NCBI GenBank assembly: GCA_033063855.1
Contig: CP093830.1
Span: forward strand, 20,336,854-20,400,853
Length of the DNA stretch: 64,000 nucleotides
Source of the DNA: Smittia aterrima
Taxonomy: Eukaryota; Arthropoda; Insecta; Diptera; Chironomidae
Direction of reading: 5' to 3'
How positions within the stretch are numbered: the first letter of the stretch is position 1; the number at the start of each line of letters is the position of its first letter. A program made the position numbers and the translations under genes. The notes under the pieces were generated by a model. It did no database searches. It was not told the origin of the DNA and saw nothing but the letters and a program-made list of their open reading frames with translations. Below are positions 1-8,478 of this stretch, one piece after another.

Positions 1-333
1 TTCGGAAAAAACTTTTCAATTTCTTTTGGAATGAAAGGTAAATCTTGTTCATAAATGTACAAGTACTCGACGTCATTGTTGCTTTTTCCTTCTGAATGAT
101 ATCCGCGCACTTCAGAAAGTATTAAGCCGCTTTCCAAGGCCTTAACAGTGGGGTTACATGCGTAAAATGTTCCGTCGATACCTCCCGGACGTCTAATTGC
201 AAACACACAATCGAAAGTCACTCCTTGCGATATTTTAACCACCATTCCCAAAAGCAAGACGATGGAAGAAATTGAAAACCTGTCAAAAATAAAATTTTCA
301 ACTTAATTCAGTAACTTCACGTTCGACTTACAT
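1..333 (-). CDS. Secreted LRR protein, array copy A (3' part beyond the window)
   Basis: Partial gene, complement(join(<1..279,332..333)). Exon 1 contributes only the A and T of the start codon; the donor GTAAGT follows at once and the G comes from exon 2 after a 52-bp intron. Exon 2 starts with a hydrophobic signal peptide ending near SQGV, then the family's FDC and YAC cysteines, and runs off the window in the first leucine-rich repeats (motif IPKEIEKFF). By comparison with the complete copies, the missing part should hold about four more LRRs, an LCPP cysteine segment and a coiled coil. Function is unknown; an extracellular binding or immune role is inferred from architecture only. The start is certain because the same split codon recurs in five other copies. 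Confidence 0.8.
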
Positions 334-481
334 CTTTGTAGAAAGACCGGCAATAACCGAATGAGTTTTGTGGCATTTTTTTATCAAACACTCGATGAAC
401 TTCTTTATCAAAATATCGAAGAATTAATTTTCAAAGCTATCTCTTATCAATTTGTAAAATAAGTTGTTTAATTAAACGTTC

Positions 482-526
482 GCAAAAACATTTCCTAGAA
501 AAGCTTTTCAAGTTTTCAGGCTTATC
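482..526 (-). promoter_or_regulatory. Conserved upstream block of LRR copy A (STAT-like and GATA-like sites)
   Basis: About 160 bp upstream of the split start codon lies TTCCTAGAA (492-500), which fits the STAT consensus TTCnnnGAA, followed by AAGCTTTT and a CTTATCA (GATA-type) site. The same ordered block recurs upstream of copies B and D, in weakened form at C, and as a remnant at truncated copy E. Recurrence is seen in the sequence; the factor identities are inferred from consensus. Confidence 0.45.
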
Positions 527-1421
527 ACTTATGTAAAACTTATCAGACTCTTCGCCACCGTCATGTTGTGATTATCTTGCTCGCAAAGGGACATCGGATT
601 TCAAAAGAACTATAAATAAATTATTTTATGTATAAAATAAATTCCCGTCGCTCCAGAGGCATAAATAGTTAAACTATTCCCAACTTCTCACGATTGCTTT
701 GTGTAGATAAGTTTCTTAAAGAAAATCAAAATTTATTTTACCATGAAAAAATTAAGAAGCAAATTTTTATTTAGCGGAAGTTGTCCTTCACTAAATAATC
801 CAAAATTATCGGGAAGATGTAAACTGTTTTGACTTTTTGTCGAGCAACGACAAAACTTGGTTTAGTAATAGCATTCTATTAAGACGGCTAAAGCTTAAAC
901 GTGTTTGGTTCATTGTCAGCTCTTCGTCTCGTCTCTTCTTCTCCACGAACATTTTTTGTTTTTGTTTTGTTTCGCGGTATTGTCTCGTCACGTTGACCTC
1001 TTCGGAAAGCTTTATTGTCGGCAAAAATGTTCAAGACTGTCGATGAAAGAGCTTTTTCTTCTTTGTTTTGCTCCAGATAATCTTTTGATATTTCAATGAC
1101 ACTTGTAGCGATTGCTATTCGTTTCATCTAAAGCTCCGCGGATTTCATTATAAAAATGTAATTGGTCAGGGCTTTGAAAAACTGGAAATCCCCGAAGCGA
1201 TGTGTCATCGAATGTTTATTCATGACAAGCCTCTGACTAAATAAAGAGCAAGATAACATTTAAACACCATCACACTTGCTGAGATGGAAATAAGAAGCAT
1301 TGAGATTAATTATCGTATTTCTGGGGTGTATTGTAGAGAAGAGCGAATGTCGTGACTTATGACTTTGTATTGATTTCTGCACATTGAGAAACCGCCGAAG
1401 AAAAATTTTCAGCAATCCATC
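527..1421. other. Noncoding stretch between LRR copy A and the cuticle gene
   Basis: AT-rich sequence with no convincing gene. Short overlapping open frames around 806-1127 on both strands have low-complexity composition, no signal peptide and no recognisable motif. The right end is the promoter of the cuticle gene. Confidence 0.5.
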
Positions 1422-1428
1422 TATAAAA
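1422..1428 (+). promoter_or_regulatory. TATA box of the cuticle protein gene
   Basis: TATAAAA, 92 bp before the start codon. Initiation about 30 bp downstream falls near ATCATCACTG, giving a short leader, as is usual for highly expressed cuticle genes. Confidence 0.65.
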
Positions 1429-1513
1429 GCGACAAACGGCAGGTGCATTATCATCACTGTAATCCCACAAGTCTTACAAGAAAGATCATAAAAAACTTCA
1501 AAAATAATTCAAA

Positions 1514-1905
1514 ATGAAATTCCTTATTATCTTCGCTGCCGTCATCGTCGCCTCATTGGCTGCTCCACCAGCACAAGCTCCAAAGGACGTTCAAATCCTT
1601 AAGAACGACTTCGAGAACATTGGAATTGATGGATATAAATTTGCGTAAGTTTATTTTTTAACGAAAAAGAAATTCAATAGAATCCTTCTAATTCAAACAT
1701 AAAAATCTTCAACAGTTTCGAACAAAGCGATGGACAAAAACGTGAAGAATCTGCTGTCATCAAGAACGCTGGAGCTAAAAACGAAGCCATCGCAGTCACT
1801 GGATCATTCTCGTTCGTCGGAGATGATGGTCAAACCTACACTGTTAACTACACCGCTGATGAGAACGGTTTCCAACCTTCAGCTGCCCATCTCCCAGTTG
1901 CATAA
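1514..1905 (+). CDS. RR-1 type chitin-binding cuticle protein
   Basis: CDS join(1514..1644,1716..1905), 106 aa; a 71-bp phase-2 intron interrupts an alanine codon. Residues 1-17 are a signal peptide (MKFLIIFAAVIVASLAA), followed by a short linker and a Rebers-Riddiford domain. The domain shows the YKFAFEQSDGQ entry, the GSFSFVGDDGQTYTVNY core and the ADENGFQPSAAHLP ending, which marks the RR-1 class of flexible cuticle. Such proteins are secreted by epidermis and bind chitin. The size is normal for small larval cuticle proteins. It lies on the plus strand inside an array of minus-strand LRR genes and converges on copy B with only 161 bp between stop codons, so it is not part of the array's duplication unit. 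Confidence 0.95.
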
Positions 1906-2031
1906 GTCGATCACTTTCTCAAACGCTGCCCCTGTTTTTGTAAATAATACTCATTTTAATGTCAAATATATAAAGAAGATAAAATTGAAACTTTCAAGTT
2001 TGTTTTGCAAAATATTTATTGCGAAAGAGCC

Positions 2032-2037
2032 AATAAA
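2032..2037 (+). terminator. Poly(A) signal of the cuticle gene
   Basis: AATAAA, 127 bp after the stop codon and just before the convergent end of LRR copy B. Confidence 0.6.
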
Positions 2038-2066
2038 TTAATTTCGTCGAATTGATAAGAAATTAA

Positions 2067-3272
2067 TTAAGAACACGTGTCGGCACGAATTTTTCTGTTT
2101 TCGTTCTCAAGTTCGACGTTTCGCTTATTTGCTGTTAAAATCGATTTTTTTAAGTTCTCATTTTCCAATAACAAATTAGAATTTTCTCCTTGGTAAAGAA
2201 GAAGCTGATCACACTTCGCTCTGTTTTCCATTTCAAGTCCTTCAATTTTATCATTGGCCTCTTCAATTTCTTTCTTGTGAAGGATAATTTTATCACTGTT
2301 CGCTTTGTTCTCTGTCCCAAGTTCGACGATTTTTTCATTTGATTTTTTGTTTTCGTTGTTGCAAAGTTGAAGCTGATCGTTTTTCACTCTGTTTTCCTCT
2401 TCAAGTTCTACAACTCGTCTAGTTGCATTTTCTATTTCTTCCTTGTTAAGGAGAAGTTGATTATTGTTCACTTTGTTCTCCACTTCAAGTTCTGCAATAC
2501 GCTGATTAGCCTTTTCAATTGATTTGGATGAATTTTCACTTTTAGACAATAAATCGGAGTTTTCATTATTGCAAAGGAGAAGTTTATCACTGCAATCATC
2601 GACCTTGATTGGTGGGCAGAGAATTGGAAGTTGCTTGTTTAATTCTCTGATAGATGCCAATCCATTTGCTATCTTGTTAACACAAACATTATTTTCAAAC
2701 AAAGCATATTGCAGTTGACTGAGCCCGCTCAATAGATTGTGTCCGATGTGCTTGAGTTTGTTGTCAGAAAATTTAACTCTTTTAAGATTCAAGTTGTGTT
2801 GGAATAAATTTCCGTCAAGAGAAACTAAATTCCCTGTGGTCACCGCAAATATCACAAGCTTCGGAAACGGTTTCAAGTCTTCTGACGAAATCGTGGCTAA
2901 GTTTGAATTGTCATGTGAAATGCCTTTAAGATTTGGAAAGAACTTTTCGATTTCTTTCGGAATGTAAGGTAAGTTTTGTCCGAGATTTCGAATGAACAAA
3001 AACTCAACGTTGAAATTTTTCTTTCCTGATAGATGAGTTCCTCTCACTTCCTCAACAACTTTGCCACTTCCAGATGCAACAGCGTTACCATTGAGATCAC
3101 AAGTGTAAACTTCTCCGATAACATCTGCAGCCGTAAAATGAAAATTACAATCGAAAATCACTCCTTGAGAAATTTCAATCGCAATGCTCAATATAAAGAC
3201 GACGAAAAAGATTGACAACCTGTAGAGTAAAAAAAAACATTATGCAGTTATTGCACTTCAATTGACTTACAT
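2067..3272 (-). CDS. Secreted LRR protein with long coiled coil, array copy B
   Basis: CDS complement(join(2067..3219,3271..3272)), 384 aa, the longest complete copy. The start codon is split AT|G by a 51-bp intron. Order: signal peptide (about 1-20), FDC and YTC cysteines, five or so LRRs (about 80-190, including FPNLKGI, ISSEDLKPFPKL, NKLKHIGHNLL), a cysteine segment (NVCVN, LCPP, DDCSDKLLLC), then a long coiled coil. The coiled coil has modules of 42, 28, 28, 28 and about 43 residues. It ends in TCS but lacks the RELLAS motif before it that the other complete copies have. Secretion is predicted; the ligand is unknown. A mosquito LRIM/APL1-like immune role is inference from architecture, not from recognised homology. 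Confidence 0.85.
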
Positions 3273-3385
3273 GTTTGCATGAAGACTGATGCTAGCAGAA
3301 TGAATTTTTGTTGAATATTTATTTCCTCAAATACTTGATGAACTTCATTATCATTTTGTTGGGTTTTTTTGATTGAATAATCTTC

Positions 3386-3425
3386 GCAAAAACATTTCCA
3401 GAAAAGCTTGTCAAACTTATCACTT
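3386..3425 (-). promoter_or_regulatory. Conserved upstream block of LRR copy B
   Basis: Same block as upstream of copy A: AACATTTCC, then AGAAAAGCTT, then CTTATCACTTAT. Here the STAT-like core is TTCCAGAA (3396-3403) with a two-base spacer, so it may be weak. It lies about 125 bp before the split start codon. Confidence 0.4.
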
Positions 3426-3834
3426 ATTATGAAATAATCGTATTCGAATGATTTGGACCCTTTCTGATGTGTAAAAATTAATTAACTTACATGTTGATAG
3501 AATTTTTGAATGAAAGAAGCTTTGGGTAAACAATTGTTAACAGATCGATAAAAAAAAGATTATTTTTCTGTTTAAGAAAGCTTATGTTAGAGCTTTCACA
3601 ATGTTACTTCACTTTAACCGAAAATTTATTATTTGAATCAGATCTATTTGCTATTTGAAGTACAAGAACATTTTCGCTAAACACTTATCAAGTTGTTAAG
3701 CTTTTATTAGATGATTTAACAACATTGCTATTGATATTAGCGATATCGCGAAGTATTGTTGGAAAACCAATTTGAATAAATAAGATTTAAAAAGGATTAA
3801 AAGCATTAATTGTTTATCATGCGAGAATTAAACT
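3426..3834. other. Noncoding spacer upstream of copy B
   Basis: AT-rich and without coding signal. Several TTATCA/GATA-type words are present, but no element with repeat structure was recognised. Confidence 0.4.
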
Positions 3835-4026
3835 TATCAATTGGTAATCGTATCAGTTTGTAGAAAGACAGCAAAATATATTTACAAGAAAGCTTTTCTT
3901 GTTTTTCAAGCTTATCGCTTATCACCTGATTTAAAAAAGAAATAATTTGAGTCACATTGATAAAAATTGAGTTTTTCTTCAAAATATTTAATGCTAATTT
4001 TTGTCGTCACTAATAAAATAATTTAA
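3835..4026. repeat. Flank shared with 5033-5231 (footprint of tandem duplication)
   Basis: This spacer just after the stop of copy C matches 5033-5231, just after the stop of copy D. Both share CTTATCAATTGGTAATCGTA, then TTTACAAGAAA-GCTT, then TTTTCTTCAAAATATTTAAT and TTTTTGTCGTCAC in the same order. The offset of about 1.2 kb approximates one duplication unit (one gene plus flank). Confidence 0.6.
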
Positions 4027-4970
4027 TTAAGAACAAGTACTGGCAAGTAATTCTCTGATCAACATCTCAAGTTCGACGATTATTTCATTGTTCACTTTGT
4101 TCTCCTCTTCAAGCTTTTCGTTTCGTTCATTTGCTTCTTCAATAGATTTCGCTAATTTTTCAATTTCCAATAATAAATCAGAATTTTCGTTGTTGCTAAG
4201 GAGAAGTTGATCCTTGATCACTCTGTTCTCCAATTCAAGTTCAGCATTTCGTTCATTTGCCTTTTCAATTTCGCTAGAGCAGATGAGAAGTTGATCGTTG
4301 CATTCATCAACTTCAATTGGTGGACAGAGAATTGGAAGCTGTTGGTTTAATTGTTTGATCGTTTCCAATGTTTCTGCACTATGGTTAACACAAATATTTT
4401 GTTCAAAGTAAGCCGATTGCAATTGGTTCAATCCGCCCAACAAATTATGGCCGATATGTTCGATTTTGTTACTGTAGAAGTTAATCCATTGAAGGATTAA
4501 GTTATATTGGAATAAGTTGGCGTCAAGTGAAACTAAATTCCCGATCCACACTCCAAATATTAAAAGCTGCGGGAACGGCTTCAAGTCTTCGGAAGAAATC
4601 GTGGCTAGGTTTGAATTTTGATAATAAATTCCTTTCAAGTTTGGAAAGAACTTTTCGATATCTTTCGGAACGAAAGTTAAGCCTTGAGCGAAAATGTGTA
4701 AGCCACTGACGTCAAGATTACTCATTCCTGGCAAATGACCTCCACGCACATCCTCCAAAATTACTCCGCTTTCTGAGGCAAGAACAGTGGGTCGGCACGT
4801 GTAAACATTTCCGATGATTGCCCAAAAAGTAGAATCGAATTTGCAATCAAAAATGACTCCTTGTGAGATTTCGATTGAAATGCTCAATATCAAGACGAAA
4901 AATATTGATCGCCTGTCGAGAAAAAATGAGTTAAGTTAAATTAAGTAATTTCAATTTCATCGACTTACAT
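4027..4970 (-). CDS. Secreted LRR/coiled-coil protein, array copy C
   Basis: CDS complement(join(4027..4912,4969..4970)), 295 aa, start codon split AT|G by a 56-bp intron. Signal peptide at about 1-20 (MRSIFFVLILSISIEISQG), FDC and YTC cysteines, LRR region about 70-180 with the family motifs ISSEDLKPFPQL and NKIEHIGHNLLGGLNQLQ. The cysteine segment NICVN..LCPP..DECNDQLLIC follows. The coiled coil is short: one 28-residue and one 42-residue module, then the conserved tail ELEML-IRELLASTCS with a cysteine one residue from the end. The stop is TAA. It appears intact with no frame break. Confidence 0.87.
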
Positions 4971-5032
4971 GTTTGCAGAAAGACTAAAGCTAACGGAATG
5001 AGCTTGAAATGCACACGTTTATCAAGCGACAA

Positions 5033-5231
5033 AAAAACTTATCAATTGGTAATCGTATCAATATGTACAAAGATAAAACCACCGAAAATAAATATTTACA
5101 AGAAAAGCTTTATAATGTTATCGCTTGATTAAAAAGTAAATAAGATGAGTCAAATTCATTGATAAGTTTAGAAGTTGAGCTTTTCTTCAAAATATTTAAT
5201 GTTAGTTTTTGTCGTCACCAATTAAAGAATT
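5033..5231. repeat. Flank shared with 3835-4026; also upstream block of copy C
   Basis: Paralogous to 3835-4026 (see that entry). As the upstream region of copy C it carries TTTACAAGAAAAGCTT at 5095-5110, a degenerate version of the STAT-like block, and GATA-type ATCGTATC/TTATCG words. Confidence 0.6.
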
Positions 5232-6245
5232 TCATTTAGAACAAGTACTGGCAAGTAATTCCCTGACTAGCATTTCAAGTTCGACGATTTTCTCATTTGA
5301 CTTTTCATTTTCGTTGTTGCAGACTAGAAGTTGATCCTTCATCACGCTGTTCTCCAACTGAAGTTCATCATTTCGTTCATTTGCGTTTTCATTTTCCAAT
5401 AACAAATTAGAATTTTCTTCCTTGTAGAATAGAAGTTGATCACTGTTCGCTCTGTTCTCCATTTCAAGTTCTTCGATTCGCTCATTTGCCTTTTCAATAG
5501 TTTTGGATAAGTTTTCATTTTCCAACATTAAATTTGAATTTTCGTTGCTGCAAAGGAGAAGTTGATCATTGCACTCATTTACTTCCTTTGGTGGACAGAG
5601 AATCGGAAGTTGTTCGTTCAATAATTTGACTTCCTCCAATGTTCCTGCTCCATGACTAACACAAACATTTGATCCAAAGTGAGCATGTTGTAATTGGCTC
5701 AGTCCGTTTAAAAGATTGTGACCGATGTGCTCGATTTTGTTAAAATTGAAAGAAAGCCATTGAAGGTTTTGGTTGTGTTGAAATAAGTTGCCGGGTAGAG
5801 AAACTAAATTCCCGTAGTATGCTGCAAACACTAAAAGTTGCGGGAACGGCTTTAGATCTTCTGACGAAATCGATGCTATGTTTGAATAGAGATATTGAAT
5901 GGCCCTTAGATTTGGAAAGAACTTTTCAATTCCTTTCGGGATATGAGTTAAATCTTGTCTAACAATGTTCAAGGCTATGACGTCGAGATTGTTTAGTCCT
6001 TCTAAATGTTTTCCTTTCACATCCTCAAGAACTAAGCCATTTTCTAAGACACTAACAGTGGGATCACAAGTGTAAACTGTTCCGATGATAACCCAACCAC
6101 CAGAATTGAAATTACAATCGAAAATCACTCCTTGTGAGCTTCCAATCACAATGCTCAATATTAAGAAGAAATAAGTTGACAACCTGTTGACAAAGAAAAG
6201 AAAACTGAGCTTTTTTTTATCAATTTAACTTTCATCGACTTACAT
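5232..6245 (-). CDS. Secreted LRR/coiled-coil protein, array copy D
   Basis: CDS complement(join(5232..6183,6244..6245)), 317 aa, start codon split AT|G by a 60-bp intron. Signal peptide about 1-20 (MLSTYFFLILSIVIGSSQG), then the FDC and YTC cysteines, LRRs at about 70-185 (FPNLRAIQYL, ISSEDLKPFPQLLVF, NKIEHIGHNLLNGLSQLQ) and the LCPP/NECNDQLLLC segment. The coiled coil has a 42-residue module, a 35-residue module that lacks one internal heptad (LSKTIEK), and a tail ending RELLASTCSK; the extra lysine is unique to this copy. Intact. Role unknown, extracellular. Confidence 0.87.
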
Positions 6246-6388
6246 GTTTGCGGAAAGACTGATGTTTGCTGAATGAAATTTTGCTAAATACTTTTATCTT
6301 CAAATATTTGATAAAATTCATTATCAAAGAAATAATTTTTTCAAGCTAACTCTTATCAATTTCGGCTAATTGAGAATAAAACCATCAC

Positions 6389-6433
6389 AAACACATTTCC
6401 CAGAAAAGCTTTTGAAGTTATCAAGCTTATCGA
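6389..6433 (-). promoter_or_regulatory. Conserved upstream block of LRR copy D
   Basis: Clearest copy of the block: TTCCCAGAA (6397-6405), a perfect TTCnnnGAA STAT-type site, followed by AAGCTTTTGAAGTTATCAAG and a further GCTTATCG, about 150 bp before the split start codon. Confidence 0.5.
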
Positions 6434-6598
6434 CACCGTCATTTTGCAGATTATAAATTTTTAGAGTTTAAGCAAAGAGGAACTCGAGTCATAAACGAAA
6501 ATATACCAAGATGCGACCTAAGTTTCAATGAGGTTGAATTGTTAAAATAGATATTTTATTAAAAAAAATTAAAAAATTTACAAATTGAAAGAATTTCA

Positions 6599-6990
6599 TT
6601 AAGAGCAAGTACTGGCGAGTAATTCTCTGATTACCATCTCAAGTTCCACGTTTTTTTCCTTCGCGCTCTGAAGTTCCAATAACAAATCAGTGTTTTCATC
6701 CTTGCAAAGAAGAAGTTGATCATTGCATTCAGGTTCCTTTGGTGGACACAGAATTGGAAGTTGATCGTTTAACTCTCTTATCAATTCCAATGAATAATTT
6801 GCAGACTTGTTGACACAAACATTTGATGAAAAGTTAGCTTCTCGCAACTGACTCAGTGCGATCAATAAATTGTGTCCGATGTGCTCGATTTTGTTTCCAG
6901 AGAAACCAACTCTTATAAGATTTAAGTTATGCTGGAATAAATTGCCGGGCAGAGAAACTAAATTTCCATTGGAGATGCTTAACAGTGTTT
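6599..6990 (-). pseudogene. 5'-truncated LRR copy E
   Basis: Reads in frame from mid-LRR (SISNGNLVSLPGNLF, NKIEHIGHNLL) through NVCVN, LCPP and ECNDQLLLC to a one-module coiled coil and RELLASTCS, so the 3' half is intact. The signal peptide, first LRRs, split start codon and intron are missing. Upstream of about 6990 the sequence jumps to one matching the promoter flank of copy A (TATTGAAGATTAATTTTG, CTCTTATCA). An internal deletion therefore joined upstream flank to mid-gene. An internal ATG at 6865 could begin a fragment without a signal peptide, but a functional product is unlikely. Confidence 0.8.
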
Positions 6991-7078
6991 TTTTAATTAT
7001 TGAAGATTAATTTTGCCAATCTCTTATCAAGCGGAACAAGTTATTGAATTGTTTATAAAACAATCGATAAAATATTCC

Positions 7079-7088
7079 GTAGAAAAGC
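7079..7088. repeat. Left 10-bp target-site duplication of the foldback element
   Basis: GTAGAAAAGC, identical to 7848-7857. The word belongs to the conserved upstream block of the LRR genes, so the pre-insertion site can be recognised from paralogues. Confidence 0.75.
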
Positions 7089-7847
7089 ACCCCTGTGAAA
7101 TAGGCACGAAATCTATCGCCAGCACGAAAGTTATCGCCAAGTAATCGCTTTGACGATAGATTCTAAAGTTAACTTTTGTGCTGGCGATAAAAAGTGTTGT
7201 AACGGCCAGAATTTATTTGAAAGTTATCGCTGGATCAACGATAACTTTTTGAACCAACGTTAGATTTTATTTTGAACCGGCGATAGATTTTTGCGATAAC
7301 TTCACGAACGATAGATTTACCGAGCGATAACTTCACGAGCGATAACTTTACGAGCGATAGATTCACCGAGCGATATATTTACCGAGCGATAACTTAAACA
7401 TTTTCCCTTTACCGAAATAATCCGATTTCCACGAATCCTTCAATACCCAAACATTTTCCCTTTACCGAAATAATCCGATTTCCACGAATCCTTTAATACC
7501 CAAACATTTTCCCTTTACCGATATTATCCGATTCCCACGAATCCTTTTATCGCTCGTAAATCTATCGTTCGGTGAATCTATCGCTCGTAAAGTTATCGCT
7601 CGGTAAATCTATCGGTCATGTAGTTATCGCTCGTAAAGTTATCGCAAAAATCTATCGCCGGTTCAAAATTAAATCTAACGTTGGTTCAAAAAGTTATCGT
7701 TGATCCAGCGATAACTTTCAAATAAATTCTGGCCGTTACAACACTTTTTATCGCCAGCACAAAAGTTAACTTTAGAATCTATCGTCAAAGCGATTACTTG
7801 GCGATAACTTTCGTGCTGGCGATAGATTTCGTGCTAAATTCCTGGGA
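7089..7847. mobile_element. Foldback transposon (759 bp, nonautonomous)
   Basis: Two arms of roughly 290 bp are near-perfect reverse complements and meet around a small centre. Their outer halves share GCACGAAATCTATCGCC and then about 170 bp almost without mismatch (for example GTGTTGTAACGGCCAGAATT and its complement near 7725). Arms are built from short repeated words GCGATAACTT and GCGATAGATT in both orientations. A 10-bp direct repeat flanks the element, and no coding frame is present. The outermost bases (ACCCCTGTG.. and TCCCAGGA.. read inward) are only partly matched, and the superfamily is not recognised. High arm identity suggests recent insertion or gene conversion. Confidence 0.85.
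7396..7549. repeat. 53-bp tandem repeat in the centre of the foldback element
   Basis: Nearly three copies start at 7396, 7449 and 7502, each beginning AAACATTTTCCCTTTACCGA and containing CCACGAATCCTT. The first two are almost identical; the third differs at a few bases and ends where the right arm begins. Confidence 0.9.
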
Positions 7848-7857
7848 GTAGAAAAGC
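7848..7857. repeat. Right 10-bp target-site duplication of the foldback element
   Basis: GTAGAAAAGC, matching 7079-7088, followed by TTATAAATTT that continues the interrupted LRR upstream block. Confidence 0.75.
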
Positions 7858-7927
7858 TTATAAATTTATTTACCAAGTTCACGGTGTGATGTCAATCAAT
7901 CCAAGTTCTTTTATTCGTTGAATATTT

Positions 7928-8039
7928 CGCTAGGAAATGTTCGATACTGTGTCAGTAAATTTTCAAGTGAATTTTTCGCGATCTAAATCAGTTGCGATTT
8001 GCGTTTTTTCACTGACACAGTACCAATCATCTCCTAGCG
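7928..8039. mobile_element. Small inverted-repeat element (MITE-like, 112 bp)
   Basis: Terminal inverted repeats of 29 bp, 7928-7956 (starts CGCTAGGAAATG, ends ACTGTGTCAGT) and 8011-8039, agree at 25 of 29 positions when one is reverse-complemented. No clear target duplication was found. It lies only about 70 bp from the foldback element but shares no sequence with it. Confidence 0.6.
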
Positions 8040-8478
8040 GTCTAGTCAGCATAATGCTTATTCGACTTAGTAGTTGCCACATTCTTAAATTTGATTTTAA
8101 TTGTAGGAGCAGCGTGAGTTGGTTTATGTAACACTTTTTTTTTGGCTTAATTCGTGGAAAGCTGCCGAGCTTGTTTAAATTTTTCGATAAGATTCCTTGA
8201 AAACGTCTGAACGTTAAATTTTATTAAACAAATGGACATTGAATTGAGTATCGAAGAAAATTGATTTGTGTCCCGAAGAAGTCATTTGAAATGACAAGAA
8301 TTCACAATAAATATTTTGTTTAGAAAGAAATAAAACATTGGATCTTATTAGTAATAGGAATTCTTAAAAGAAATTATAATTCTAAGATTTGACATCCACT
8401 AGGCGATCTAGTTTATGATTTATTTAATCATTTTATTAAAGAGTCGTCAAATAAGTTCTTAAAATCGAATTAAATTTA
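8040..8478. other. Noncoding spacer before copy F
   Basis: AT-rich, no gene recognised. It holds homopolymer runs and AATAAA words; nothing further could be supported. Confidence 0.4.

Noticed and set aside
6599..6865. Copy E as a functional 88-residue protein
   Set aside because: It lacks signal peptide, split start codon and promoter-proximal exon, and its upstream region is interrupted by a transposon.
7396..7549. Regular repeats resembling a CRISPR array
   Set aside because: The units are head-to-tail without unique spacers and lie inside a eukaryotic foldback transposon.
7937..8131. Plus-strand 64-codon frame
   Set aside because: It overlaps the inverted-repeat element and reads through one of its terminal repeats; no protein features.
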